Below, piece after piece: positions 10,114 through 20,787 of a stretch of 45,878 bases of DNA (the first letter of the stretch is position 1; each line of letters opens with the position of its first letter). The notes beneath the pieces are model-generated. The model made no database searches. It was not told the DNA's origin and was given only the letters and a program-made list of their open reading frames with translations. Source of the stretch: Haplomitrium mnioides. Its lineage: Eukaryota; Marchantiophyta; Haplomitriopsida; Calobryales. Where the stretch lies: the NCBI GenBank assembly GCA_049999725.1, contig JBNGIS010018832.1:1-45878 (forward strand), given 5' to 3'. The translations under genes and the position numbers were made by a program.

Positions 10114-10604
10114 CATGGTAAGGTAGGGCGATAATTCATTGAAGGCTACGTGAAGCAGGGGTACTCGCTCAAGGGGAATTGGGGGATTTAGAGGAGGACT
10201 GGGGGGAGACCCAGGTGACCTCAGCCTTGCAGGCGGACCAGGGCGGAGGGTTACTGATACGATAGCACGGAAGGAGTTTTCGGTCGGTTGAGAACTAAGG
10301 AGAGGCTGCCGGGTAGGGAGCTTGGAGTCGCCTCGGCGTTTCACGGGCAATTGCGGCGTGACAGCGATAGCAAGAAAGGGGAATTGCGCATGGTATGGCA
10401 AGGCGATAATTCATTGAAGGCTACGTGAAGCAGAGGTACTCGCTCAAGGGGAACCGAGGGATTTAGAGGAGGACTGGAGGGAGACCCAGGTGACCTCATC
10501 CTTGCAGGCAGACCAAGGCGGAGGGTTACTGATACGATAGCACGGAAGCAGTTTTCGGTTGGCTTAGAACTAAGAAGAGGCTGCCAAGTGAGGAGCTTGG
10601 AGTC
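10114..10604. repeat. Tandem duplication of ~216 bp inside the LTR
   Basis: A block starting CATGGTAWGGYARGGCGAT and ending near CTTGGAGTC occurs at 10114-10329 and again at 10389-10604, offset 275 bp. The 3' LTR carries the same pair (about 15806 and 16080), so the duplication predates the insertion. Confidence 0.85.
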
Positions 10605-10989
10605 TCTTGGCATTCCCTTGTGCAAGCACATCAACCGAGAGTGTTCGGAGAACACTCTGGTGTGTTAATTCTCAAGTGGAGCTGAGAAGAGGGGGCTGTG
10701 CGAGTGCCGGTGCATTGGGCGTAGTAAGACCCGTCGAGGCTTGAGGGTGGAGTGGACTACCTACAGCTGGTAAAGCTGTCTTCCAGAGGTGGAAGTAAAA
10801 GAAACTCTCTTCCTAACCCGAGAAAGTAAAAGCAAGGCTTCTCGCGAGGGAAGTTAAAAAACTATCTGGAGTGGAGGGTGTGTAGGTTACTGGGCTGCAG
10901 TTGTAAGACAACGGGATTCACAAGGGAAGTATATATCAGTTAGAATTCTAGAGGGCCTTCAAGGACTCTGTTTTCTCTTGCATATATTG

Positions 10990-10997
10990 TATATAAG
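10990..10997 (+). promoter_or_regulatory. LTR TATA box
   Basis: TATATAAG in the context TTGTATATAAGTGTTG. The same sequence is retained in the 3' LTR (about 16681-16688). Its position about 620 bp before the LTR end is compatible with a U3/R boundary. Confidence 0.5.
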
Positions 10998-11611
10998 TGT
11001 TGTTCATATATGTGTAGTTAGATTGCCTTTTTGCATGTGTGTCCTCTTGATTTGTTAGATTAGTGGACATCGGTTCAGTTGAGCAGACCCTGGGAACACA
11101 CTTGAAGGGGGAGTTCAATCCCTTGACACAAGTCTAGTATCCTAGGGGTGAATGCTCTCTGTTCCTGATCCTGTTTGCTTAGTTAGGAATTAGTGCAGCT
11201 TAGGATAGTTAGAATAATCTAGATCAGTTCTGTGACAACCTTGAGAGGGGGAGTCCAACCCTTTTGTAGTGTTCAGCTGTGCAAGTCACCAGCACCATTT
11301 TGCCCAAGCACAAATAAGGTGGCAGAGCCTAAGACATTGGGTCCTAAGAATAAAGAGGAAGAATCACACAAATCACAGCTGGGTGTAAATGGATGTGGAC
11401 CTGTGTATGGTTGAATGTCTGACTTGAGTGTGAGAAGAAGAAGAGTGTAAGAAGCATACCAGGCCTGTAAGGAGAGGAAGAGTCCTTAAGGTCTGAAAGT
11501 GGTAACTGGAAAGGGGCCATCTTAGAAAAGAACCTGAAAGCCCATAAAACCTGTCCTCCCCTGCCTCGAAACGGCACCTGAAAATGTTAAGGCCAGAAAC
11601 AGGGAGCGACA

Positions 11612-11640
11612 TGAATTTTTTGGCGCTAGAAGGAGGGCCA
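11612..11640 (+). other. Primer-binding-site-like tract
   Basis: Directly after the LTR end comes a short spacer, then TGGCGCTAGAAGGAGGGCC (11621-11639). Starting with TGGCGC just inside the 5' LTR is typical for plant Ty3-type primer binding sites. I suspect a tRNA-Arg type primer, but did not check the tRNA. Confidence 0.7.
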
Positions 11641-11769
11641 ATGGTTTGAAAAAACCTGAGACCAACCCGAACCAGAGAGACCACTGTGTGCACAAGAGAC
11701 TCAAGTTAGTTTGGGAGAAGGTTACTTTCGAGAAACAGAGCAACTGGGGGTTGAGGCTGTTGAGGAAGA

Positions 11770-12720
11770 GTGGCGGACAGAAGAGGCCAAGTTATCAGAT
11801 GTGAGAGGAGTGAAGTTCCCTCCACTGGGAAAATGGGCCATGGCCATGGGAGAAGGAAAAGACGGGCTAAGCATGTGTCAGGATATTCTTCAGATGGTTC
11901 AAGCAGCAATGAAGACACAGAAGATAGCTCTACATCTACCGTGGAAAGTGACAGTGACTCCTCCAGCAGCAGCTCTGATGAACCAAGATCTTCAAGAAAG
12001 AAGAAGCAAAGACGGAAACGAACGATGAAAAGGACTGCCAAGGGAGAGAAGGCTCGCTTAGCGGAATTGAGCTAAAAAATGGATGTACTGCAGACCCTCC
12101 TGTCGAGCCTCACGTCAAATCTTTAGGGAGTTGAGAAATCAGATGAAGGGGTCACAACCGAACCACCAAAGAGAGTTGTTATAGTGTGCTGGAACTGTGG
12201 CCAGCCTGAACATGTTTCCCCCAACTGCCCGGAACCATGGGGGCAAAAGTATGGATGCCAAATTACAATGCATTCCCAACATGAAGAGGAGGAAGCAGTC
12301 TGGATGAAGGAGGAGACCTCTGCCTCAGAAGAGTGTGGTCATGGAAAAGCCAAAGCTAAATCCAAGTCTTACCGGAAGAGCAAGAGCCAGAAGAGGCAGA
12401 AGGCTAAGAAGGGTACGAATCAAGTGTGGTCATCTATAAGCTATTCTGAATACGAGGCGGAATACCCCACCTGGTTCTACTAGACACAAGTCGAGGAGAA
12501 GGCAGACGGTGAGGACCTGAGGCATGTCCTGGAGCAGCAATCACGAGGCGATCCAAATGAGCTCCAAGAGGCGGAAGCATCCCTGGTCGCGGTGCAGGAT
12601 CTCCCGAATTACGACATTCAAGCGGAGGCGGAGGAATCAGGACCGGAAGAAGAGGACTTCCGAGCACCAATCAAGGGACCAGGGAAGGGCCCCACTAGGG
12701 CAAGGAGGAGATGGCGCAAC
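11770..12720 (+). pseudogene. gag-like protein with CCHC zinc knuckle
   Basis: One frame (frame 1) carries, in order, a Ser/Asp-rich block (SSDGSSSNEDTEDSS), a basic block (SRKKKQRRKRTMKR), the zinc knuckle CWNCGQPEHVSPNC (C-x2-C-x4-H-x4-C, about 12187-12228), a Lys/Ser-rich stretch and an acidic tail to about 12720. It is interrupted by TAA at 12073, TAG near 12124 and TAG at 12481, and the frame is otherwise open. Nucleocapsid-like knuckles bind RNA for packaging. No capsid homology was recognised. The N-terminus is uncertain, since frame 2 is open at 11711-12028. No enzyme domains follow. Confidence 0.65.
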
Positions 12721-13465
12721 TGAACCTTATTTCCCCCAAGAGGAGGACCCACCGGAAGACCAATGTCGGTTGAGCCCCAAACCCGAACTACGAGGGGGGT
12801 CGACAACGGTGTACCCAGAGGCAGAGAGCCATGACGAGCACCTGCCAAGTGTTGTCAAGTTAGAGCCTCCTCAAGTGGTGGAATGCACGACAATGAAAAT
12901 AATCAGTTGCAGCCCGGAGGATCCGAAGGTGTCAGAAGATGAGCCCAATCTCGATCCAGAGAAGAAGCTCACCTTGATGCAACCCAAAGATCTTGGTGAC
13001 ATGGAAGGAATTGTTACAAGCAGCCCTGTCACCACCAACATTGTATGTAACTGCAAAGTTACAGGCCCGAAGTACAACACCTTTGTGTATGCTTGTCTGA
13101 TCAGCGGTTCCCTATGGGTGTGTGTTGGGCGTGGTCCCAAGCCAAGGGAAACAGACCAACAAAGGGATCACAGGTCTAAGGGTGGGTACACGATGCAGAA
13201 GGGAATGTAGCAAGGCATGTTGCTGCAGAGACCTCATATTCCCCTCAAACCAAAATCTGGAAGCACGACTTTTGTGTGGGATCCAGGGAAGAGGCTGAGT
13301 GAGCAGAATGCGCACAGGTAAGTGTATGTGTGTGTGTAAGTGTGTGTTTTGTGGGGGGGTGTTTTGTGGGGTTGTTTTGCAGGAGTTACAGAGTCGGCTA
13401 GCAACCAGCAGCAGAGGCACCAGAAAATTGAGGGAGAAGAGGTGTGTTCGCGGGGACACGTCACA
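12721..13465 (+). other. 3' part of the element interior, no supported gene
   Basis: An open frame 12524-13210 exists in frame 2 but overlaps the better-supported frame 1 and shows no domain. A GT-rich microsatellite with runs of G lies at about 13318-13372. The remainder is non-coding up to the polypurine tract. Confidence 0.5.
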
Positions 13466-13481
13466 CTTGAAGGGGGAGTTA
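13466..13481 (+). other. Polypurine tract
   Basis: CTTGAAGGGGGAGTTA immediately precedes the TGTCAG start of the 3' LTR, the expected primer site for plus-strand synthesis. Confidence 0.8.
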
Positions 13482-16400
13482 TGTCAGCCGGTGCTTTGGA
13501 GCATTCAAGCAGAATTCACGGAATCAGAAGCATCAACGGCCCAAATACTCCTTAGCAAGTGTGAGGGCCTCTCAGAGACAACTGATTACCTCAAACAGCT
13601 GATAAAAGCAAGGCGCATGAGTCCTGGAAGGGAAACAGGATCATGGCGAAGGAGAGGAGGAAGGAGAGCAGTGATTGCCATCCAATGGAGGGGCTCCATT
13701 TTCAAATTCAATTCAGGCCAACGAGAATCCGTGAGCCTAAGGAGGATGCGGGGATGGGACCTGAGGAGAAGGAACAGAGCAACCACCCATGGCGAGGCGA
13801 TCGCAGGAGGAAGAAGAAGGGATCAACAAGAAGGAAGTCCGAAGGCACTCCGAAGAAAGGCAAATCGTGGGGGTTCTGCAGAGGCCATAAATCGGGAAGC
13901 AAGCATCAGGAGCTGACAGGAGGAGGTGAGATCGTCACGAGGTCGAGCAAGGCCAGGGAAGAGGGATGCCTCGATCCTGCAAGCAAGAGCGAACCCTACA
14001 GAGGTCGATCGAACGATCCATCCGTGTCGGTAAGTCCTGACGGAAGAGTAGAGTCCCCGAAAGGTCCCGCGAGATTCCACGGAAACGTGGCATCTCCAGA
14101 GCCTTCACGGGATTCCACGGACAACGTGGCGGCACCAGGAGGCCCGCGGGTCTGCGGACAGTCGCCTCCCTAAGTGGGGAGCCTACTTAACCTAGTTTCG
14201 ATGCGTCTTACGATGTGGGAAGCCCGGTTAAGATGGATCCATGAGGAACCTAACAAGGGAGCAAGGAAAGGGGCCCGAAACATCGACTTATCGCGGGTCT
14301 GGCCGAAGGAAATCGGGAGAGTGCCGGAAGGGCGATCTATCGAAGATCCAAGAGGAGGAGGAGCGCGGAAGCCGAAGGGGCGACCTAGCGCAGATTCGCC
14401 AAAGAGGAAACACAGAGGAGCGCCGAAAGGGGGACTGATCACTGATCTGTCTAAATAAGAGCGAGTGAAGGCAAAAATGCGACTTGTCGGCGAACCGGTT
14501 CGAACGACGCGCATCAGTGGCAAAGCGGTGACCCAACGCAAACCGTCCAACGAGAAGAAGGCTGAGCCAAAAGGACGATATGGAACCTATCCGGTGGGGG
14601 GAAACGAAGGGCACTGCGAAAGCACGATATATCGACGAATCGGCGAGCGAGATGAGAGCGGTTGGAAAACGAAGCCGACACTGGTGCGATGACGGAGGAG
14701 CTACCGGCGCCAAAAAGGTGACACTTTGCCGCTTCGGCATCCAGAAAGGTAAAAGTTTGACGGGGTGTGGCAGAAAGTTCGAAAGGGGCAAACGGTCTGA
14801 AAGGGCATAGTAGTTCTTATAGCGAGCTTTCGGAAGTGTTAACGAAGCTAGCCTCAGGCAAGCGAGTAGTTCTTACTTCGAAGGTACATCGAAATGACGA
14901 CGTCAACACCGTTCTTATTCGGCGAGCAAGGGAAGTCCGCGGCGGTTCTACGGATGACGTGGCGAGCGCAGGGAGTCCGTGGGAGGCTTTGGAAACGTGG
15001 CACGCTGAGGAGCCAGGGTGTGTTTCCGAAGGTCAACTTCGGAAGAAGGGTCCGCGCGTCGATCCGCCTACCCCTTTGCGGAGGGGCATCGGACGGCGTC
15101 TTTCGGATGACGTGGCGCCTTGGGAAGCGCACAGGGTTCCGTGGGTCAACATCGGAAGGAGGCCCGCACGACGGTCTGCCTACCCCTTTGCAGGGCGGCG
15201 TCGGACGGCGGCCTTCGGAGGACGTGGCAACTCCAGGGATCCCGAGGCAGTTCACGAGACACGCGGCGCTAGGATAGGAGTTCACCTGACCTCGGGAACA
15301 GTGCGGGTCAACTGCAGAGGAGAGTTTCGCGCGACGGTCAGCCTACCCCTTGCGGGGCGGCGTCGGATGGCGGTGCAGTGGACGACGTGGCGCGAGGAGA
15401 AGAAAGAAGCATCTGCGGGGGGTATCTAAGGGATTCCTTGGAGTCGGTTCCGTTGGGCACTTCGAAAGTTGGCTCCGAAGGCCTCTTCAGACTTGGTTCT
15501 ACAGGAATCTACAGAATCTCTTCCTGTCAGATTCCTCGAAGCTCCTCGTTCAAGTGACCGTTGTCCTTGGATTTTCCTCGACCAACTGCTGGACACACGG
15601 CACTTCCTCCCATCCCGTGGTAACGGGATTACCTAACAGTGAAGCCACGCGTCGTTGTCCCCTGTTTCGAGCTAACGGCAATAACGACTATTCACGTCGG
15701 GGGGTAGCGCGCGAGGGGAGTATACATTGTTTGCTTTCGAATTCCTTCGGGTTGATGCATGGGCAATTGTTGGAGATATAGCGCTACGGGGCACGAGATT
15801 CGCGCATGGTAAGGCAGGGCGATAATTCATTGAAGGCTACGCAAAGCAGGGGTACTCGCTCAAGGGGAATCGGGGGATTTAGAGGAGGACTAGGGGGAGA
15901 CCCAGGTGACCTCATCTTTGCAAGCGGACCAGGGCGGAGGGTTACCGATACGATAGCACGAAAGGAGTTTTCGGTCGGTTGAGAACTAAGGAGAGGCTGC
16001 CGGGTAGGGAGCTTGGAGTCGCCTCGGCGTTTCACGGGCAATTGTGGCGTGACAGCGATAGCAAGAAAGGGGAATCGCGCATGGTATGGCAGGGCAATAA
16101 TTCATTGATGGCTACGTGAAGCAGGGGTACTCGCTCAAGGGGAACCGAGGGATTTAGAGGAGGACTGGAGGGAGACCCTGGTGACCTCATCCTTGTAGGC
16201 GGACCAAGGCGGAGGGTTACTGATACGATAGCACGGAAGGAGTTTTTGGTCAGCTTAGAACTAAGGAGAGGCTGCCAAGTGAGGAGCTTGGAGTCTCTCA
16301 GCATTCCCTTGTGCAAGCGTATCAACCCAAAGTGTTCGAAGAACACTCTGGTGTGTTAATTCTCAAGTGGAGCTGAGAGGAGGGGGCTGTGCGAGTGCCG

Positions 16401-17303
16401 ATGCACTGGGCGTAGTAAGACCCGTCGAGGCTTGAGGGTGGAGTGGACTACCTACAGCTGGTAAAGCTGTCTTCCAGAGGTGGAAGTAAAAGAAACTCAC
16501 TTCCTAGCCTGAGGAAGTAAAAGCAAGGCTTCTTGCGAGGGAAGTTAAAAAACTATCTGGAGTGGAGGGTGTGTGGGTTGCTGGGCTGCAATTGTAAGGC
16601 AGCGGGATTCACAAGGGAAGTATATATCAGTTAGAATTCTAGAGGGCCTTCAAGGACTCTATTTTCTCTTGCATATATTGTATATAAGTGTTGTTCATAT
16701 ATGTGTAGTTAGATTGCCTTTTTACATGTGTGTCCTCTTGATTTGTTAGATTAGTGGACATCGGTTCAGTTGAGTAGACCCTGGGAACACACTTGAAGAG
16801 GGAGTCCAATCCCTTGACACAAGTCTGGTATCTTGGGGGTGAATGCTCTCTGTTCCTGATCCTGTTTGCTTAGTTAGGAATTAATGCAGCTTAGGATAGT
16901 TAGGATAATCTAGATCAGTTTTGTGACAACCCTGAGAGGGAGAGTCCAGCCCTTTTGTAGTGTTCAGCTATGCAGGTCACCAGCACCATTCTGCCCAAGC
17001 ACAAATAAGGTGGCAGTGTCTAAGACATTGGGTCCTAAGAATAAAGAGGAAGAATAACACAAATCACAGCTGGTTGTAAATGGATGTGGACCTGTATATG
17101 GTTGAATGTCTGACTTGAGTGTGAGAAGAAGAAGAGTGTAAGAAGCATACCGGGTCTGTAAGGAGAGGAAGAGTCCTTAAGGTCCGAAAGTGGTAACTGG
17201 CAAGGGGCCATCTCAGAAAAGAACCTGAAAGCCCATAAAACGTGTCCTCCCCTACCTCGAAACGGGGCCTGAAAAGGTTAAGGCCAGAAATAGGGGAGCG
17301 ACA
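13482..17303 (+). repeat. 3' LTR (3822 bp)
   Basis: Matches 7802-11611 along its entire length, with scattered mostly transition differences and a few small indels. It starts TGTCAGCCGGTGC and ends GGGGAGCGACA. The downstream flank AGAGT is the target-site duplication. Confidence 0.92.
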
Positions 17304-17308
17304 AGAGT
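17304..17308. repeat. Target-site duplication AGAGT, right
   Basis: Identical to 7797-7801. Removing the element and one AGAGT rejoins the interrupted methyltransferase-gene exon. Confidence 0.92.
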
Positions 17309-18259
17309 CCAAGAGGAAATAATTACAATTAGGTTGGAAATTTTAAATCTTACGAAAGCTTGGAATGGATAATCGGGGTCTATTCTAGATTAGGAGGTTG
17401 AAAGAAGACTTTGTTGAGCTTTTGGCACAAAGAATGCTCACAAACAAATATGTGTAAAGTTTTTTCTATTGTTGTTGTTGACCTCAAATGCAGGCTGAGG
17501 GATAAGTCAGAGTTCAATATTAGGAACCGTGACAAGTATTGGTTCGAAATTGCTAAAGGCAATCATAGTGTTGCTTCAAGGCAGCCTTTGATCACCAAAT
17601 ACAAAGCAAAGAATCTAGTGCTTTTGCTTTGCAATTGCTATGTTTACGTGGGTCTTACACCAACAGAGGCCTATATTTTTGCAGTTGATGATAATTATTA
17701 CCAGAGATACAAGTTGGAGATGACCTCGATTTAGAAGGTCGAATATTGGCATTAGAGGTTTTTGGAAAGTGGGATGGTGTCATTCCAAAAATTAAAAAGG
17801 GAATTAGTGCTGGAAACCTTGGAGATCAAGCCCAAGTCAACACTTGAGAAGACAATCACTTCTCAAGACAATTGGTTCCTATTGACGTTTAGAAGTGGAG
17901 AGCTCTGGGATTTACAACATAGCATATTTTCAATAAGGGATAAGAATACAATGAAGAGCCAGAAGCCAAAGGGCAAGGGATCACTCAGAATAGAGGACAT
18001 GAAGTGGACACCTTGGAGGTCACTTCAAGGTCTTCTTGATGAAGCTAAAATATCAATTTTGAAATGGGTGGAAGTCGGAGAGCCTCTAATGGATGAAATA
18101 TCTCGTGAAGTAGAGAGACATAAAGTTTTGGCAATCATGGTGAAATCTTTCTGCTCCAAAGTTTACTATAGCATATGGGAAGAAGCTAGAGAGGAATAAC
18201 CTCTCCACACTAAGGAGTCAAAGATGGCTGCATTTTACTTGAGTTTTGAGAAGCTTTTG
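17309..18259 (+). pseudogene. Methyltransferase-like gene, exon 2 (3' part), copy I
   Basis: Coding resumes after the retroelement. Frame 3 gives EEIITIRLEILNLTKAWNG with stops, then frame 2 is open from about 17411 with interruptions at 17732 and 18197. Visible text includes VVVDLKCRLRDKSEF, FEIAKGNHSVASRQPLI and LKWVEVGEPLMDEISREVE. I recognise no domain; its place upstream of the catalytic part suggests a target-recognition or partner-binding role, which is inference. The exon ends at a GTAAGT donor at 18260. Several stops stand where CAA, CAG or TGG would restore the frame. Confidence 0.5.
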
Positions 18260-18703
18260 GTAAGTTTGTTTTTCACTTAACATTAATCTGTCAAGAGTTG
18301 CATTGAACTTATTGTAGATTGTGTTTTGTTAAAATGAAACTCATTTTGAATCAAAGTCCATGTGTGCATGGACTTTGAAGTCCATACGTGCATGGACATT
18401 GAAGTTAATGCATGCTTGGACTTTGAAGTCCATGCCTGCATGGGCTTCAAAGTCTATGCATGCATGGACAATGCAGTCCCTATGCCTACGGACTTAAAAT
18501 CCTTGCACACATGGACTTTAAAGTCCAAGCGCGCTTGGACTTCAAAGTCCTTGCACCCATGGACTTCAAAGTCCATGCCCGCATGGACTTCAAAGTCAAT
18601 CTTAGTTTAACCACCATGGTCTTTGCTCAATTGTCTTCCTCTCCTAAGTGAAAACGTTTTTTGTTTTCTCCTCTTATGTTTTTCCATTTTTGTTGTGTGC
18701 AAG
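18260..18703 (+). other. Intron 2 of methyltransferase-like gene
   Basis: GT-AG intron between TTTTGG|TAAGT and GTGCAAG|GGGACAAAAC. Copy III has the matching acceptor (TTTATAG|GAGGAC). It contains the densest palindrome array of the window (18355-18600). Confidence 0.65.
18355..18600. repeat. CATGGACTTTGAAGTC palindrome array
   Basis: Eight or more units of 28-30 bp built from GTCCATGCNNGCATGGAC joined by TTTRAAGTCC. The units are inverted-repeat in themselves and as a string, so single strands could form many alternative hairpins. One frame happens to translate to a repetitive peptide (CMDFEV...), which is not a gene. A reduced version lies at 35310-35415 in the same intron of copy III. Confidence 0.85.
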
Positions 18704-19259
18704 GGGACAAAACATTTAAACAACAGCTTGCCAAGAAATTGACGGCAGCTCCAAAAGGGAGAAAAAGATAGGTGGTTGAAGAAGCCTCAGATGATCAAGA
18801 CCAACCCTTTGCACTTGTTTCTTACCCTCTTTCTTTTCTGCTTCATTGCTAGAAAGCTAGGGAATGGAAATCAAGGCAACAAAATGATGTTGTTGCCCTT
18901 CCAACTTATGGAGTTAAGAAGGATGAAGACGAGGACTTATTGTCCTTCGTTGATGGATTCAACGTGGCATATTACCAAGTCTACGAGGAGTCCAATGCTC
19001 GTGAATTGAAAGAATTTGTGAAACCTAGATGTGTCACTTTGGCTATTGTAGATATTCCTTATGGTTGCATCCTTAAGGAATTAAAGCACGATGATTGTGA
19101 ACCTTTTTTTATAGACGACATTTTTTATATGGTTTCCACTTTTGCAACAATCACCATTTTTGATTTTTGCTCTTTTGTTATAATACATTCCTTGCAACAA
19201 TTTGGCACCATCAAGGATGCTCTTCAAGAGGCTTGCTGTGCCATCAACCACGACATTTG
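18704..19259 (+). pseudogene. Methyltransferase-like gene, catalytic exon with DIPYG motif, copy I
   Basis: The exon begins DKTFKQQLAKKLT and contains DEDEDLLSFVDGFNVAYYQV, then VKPRCVTLAIVDIPYG (about 19009-19056), the counterpart of the DPPY catalytic motif of N6-adenine/N4-cytosine DNA methyltransferases. It then runs through a hydrophobic stretch (TIFDFCSFVIIHSLQQFG) to CAINHDIW and a GTGAGC donor at 19260. Copy III has the same exon with about two-thirds identical residues by eye, including MDIPYG. Stops at about 18770 and 18850 break copy I; at the latter, copy III has a Gln codon. The Pro-to-Ile change in DPPY occurs in both copies, so it is a family trait. The substrate is unknown. 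Confidence 0.62.
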
Positions 19260-19354
19260 GTGAGCTCTTTTTTGATTTTTTTGTTTTCTAGTTCACCTTG
19301 TTTAGTTTTTGTGTACTTTGTTTCAAGTGTCTGATTTGTTTTTTTTTCTACATG
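19260..19354 (+). other. Intron 3 of methyltransferase-like gene (acceptor lost)
   Basis: The donor GTGAGC follows CAINHDIW. Copy III has TTTTTACAAG|GACAAGAGC at the matching acceptor; copy I reads TTCTACATG|GACAAAAGC, so the AG acceptor appears mutated to TG. Confidence 0.5.
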
Positions 19355-19967
19355 GACAAAAGCAATATTCATCATTTTGGTGGTCCAAGAATTGCTCACG
19401 CCCAGGAGTATTGGACTGTGGGCTATTGGACAAAGAAGGTAAAGAGGAGCATGAGGTTGTTCAAGTCGCAACTTGTTGATGCGAGTGGTTGTCCTCGACA
19501 AATAATGCATAATGTGTTTAGTTGTCATGTGGTTTCTGTGAAACTAAAACATCCAAGAAATGATGCTACTGTGAATGTTTATCAAAAGCCCTTGGCTCTA
19601 TACAAATTTTTTATTGACCATTTATCAACAAAGCAAGATTGGATCTTAGATCTTTGCTCTAGGTCCGGCACAGGCCTTGCCTGTGCTTTGAAGCTGATGC
19701 AAAATTGCATCTTTGTGGAATATGATAGACGTCAGTCTATCTAAATTCTTTAGAGTTTTGACGATGGCTTCTTTGCCATCTGACATGACAGAATCGCAAA
19801 TAGTGTATGCCTACCACAAGAAACCTGTTCCTCGTGGTACTGCAGGTAGTATTGGTGATTCTGTTGCCATTTTTGGGATTGGAAAGTCTTTAAGAGATTC
19901 TCTTACGATTACAGATGCTGAAACTTCTCAGCCAGTAGATTTAGATGAGACAATTTCTCTTGAATAA
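19355..19967 (+). pseudogene. Methyltransferase-like gene, last exon with SAM-binding-like motif, copy I
   Basis: The exon contains EYWTVGYWTKK and then PLALYKFFIDHL followed by WILDLCSRSGTGLACALKL (about 19635-19690). This is the arrangement of motif I (LDxFxGSGT) of N4/N6 DNA methyltransferases, ending VEYDRRQ. With DIPYG upstream, the motif order is IV then I, as in the beta class. A stop after RRQSI and a 1-bp deletion against copy III shift the frame; the C-terminal tail (MASLPSDMTESQIVYAYHKK) is conserved in copy III. The gene ends at TAA 19965-19967. An N4/N6-type methyltransferase relic is my best reading; an RNA methyltransferase is an alternative. Confidence 0.62.
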
Positions 19968-20787
19968 GATAGAGTTGTTTTATCAGAGTGATGTAATTTC
20001 TGTATATAATGAAGTATTTTCTTTACAAAATTTTGTTTACTAAAGTTTCAATCTTGTTGCAAACCAAATCCAATTCAAGTCTATTTATCACAATTTAATT
20101 TGCTTTGCAAAATGGTTTTTGAACAAAACATGATGATTTTTATGTAAATTAGCAATGAAGTCTATGTTGGCATGGAAGTTCACTTTTTTTTTCATTTTTT
20201 TGTTTCTTCTTAGACGACATTATGCATCTACTTCTTCCAATTATTCAGCAGTCTGTACTCGCTTCAGTTGTCTATACGCGTATAGGCTTCAGTTTTTCAT
20301 ACTTGAGTTAGTTGTAATTCTTCCTATGTGCATGGATCTTTCCTACAATGTGTGCATGTACTTGGCCTCAATTGTCCATGTGCGCATAGGCTTGAGCAGT
20401 CTTTTCACAATTTTTCTTTCACAATCCTCTTGTGCCAACACTTTAGGGTTCAACATAAAAAAAATTTGATAAAATTTGAATGCTTTCATAAATTTTTAAA
20501 ATTTTTGCAAGCATTGTTAGTTTTCAAAATGTTTAAAAACAAATATCATGTTTTGTTTACCTATTTTTCGTTTAGCGATGCTCATGCTTTTGAAAGATGA
20601 AATTATCAAAGCACTTTTTTCAAAATACTCATGAGAAGATTTGTTTTTAATGCATTGTGCACTCAAAGTAAGCCATTTTGATATAAAAAGTTACATTTAT
20701 TTTGCAAACGAATATTACTAGCATAAAATTCATGATTTTGCATACTAAAATCTCAAAATTTGGTTTTGCAAACGCCAATTGAAATAG
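19968..20787 (+). other. 3' UTR and right subterminal region, copy I
   Basis: Non-coding, AT-rich sequence. The first ~120 bp match the reverse complement of 33850-33969 downstream of the copy III gene (shared word TTTACAAAATTTTGTTTACT against a close variant). Palindrome-like units CTATACGCGTATAG (about 20272-20285) and TCCATGTGCGCATAGG lie at 20380-20395. I see no gene. Confidence 0.6.

Larger units (their letters stand above)
7802..11611 (+). repeat. 5' LTR (3810 bp)
   Basis: The LTR runs from TGTCAACCGATGC to GGGAGCGACA. It is GC-rich in the first 2 kb, with repeated modules around CCCTTTTGCGGGGCGGCGTC (near 9390, 9505 and 9670) each followed by an ACGTGGC core (9429, 9541 and 9704; another at 8444). 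A TATA element (TATATAAG, 10990-10997) lies near the 3' end. Large overlapping open frames on both strands reflect GC bias. Confidence 0.92.
7802..17303 (+). mobile_element. Non-autonomous LTR retrotransposon with 3.8-kb LTRs and a gag-only interior (TR-GAG/LARD-like)
   Basis: Complete structure: target-site duplication, 5' LTR 7802-11611, primer-binding-site-like tract, 1.87-kb interior, polypurine tract, 3' LTR 13482-17303. Both LTRs start TGTC and end GACA. The interior carries a gag-like frame with a CCHC zinc knuckle and no protease, reverse transcriptase or integrase, so it must have used enzymes from another element. A hand count over the first ~235 bp of the two LTRs gives about 6 percent difference, mostly transitions, so the insertion is not very recent. 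The outsized LTRs with a gag-only interior fit the published TR-GAG and LARD descriptions. Confidence 0.9.

Noticed and set aside
13299-13916. 205-codon frame across the polypurine tract into the 3' LTR
   Set aside because: It crosses the LTR border and includes a GT microsatellite; chance open frame.
14767-15429. 220-codon frame in the 3' LTR
   Set aside because: The matching frame in the 5' LTR (from 9086) stops after 77 codons; not conserved.
18362-18610. Open frame with repetitive CMDFEV peptide as a gene
   Set aside because: It is a translation of the palindrome array inside a GT-AG intron.
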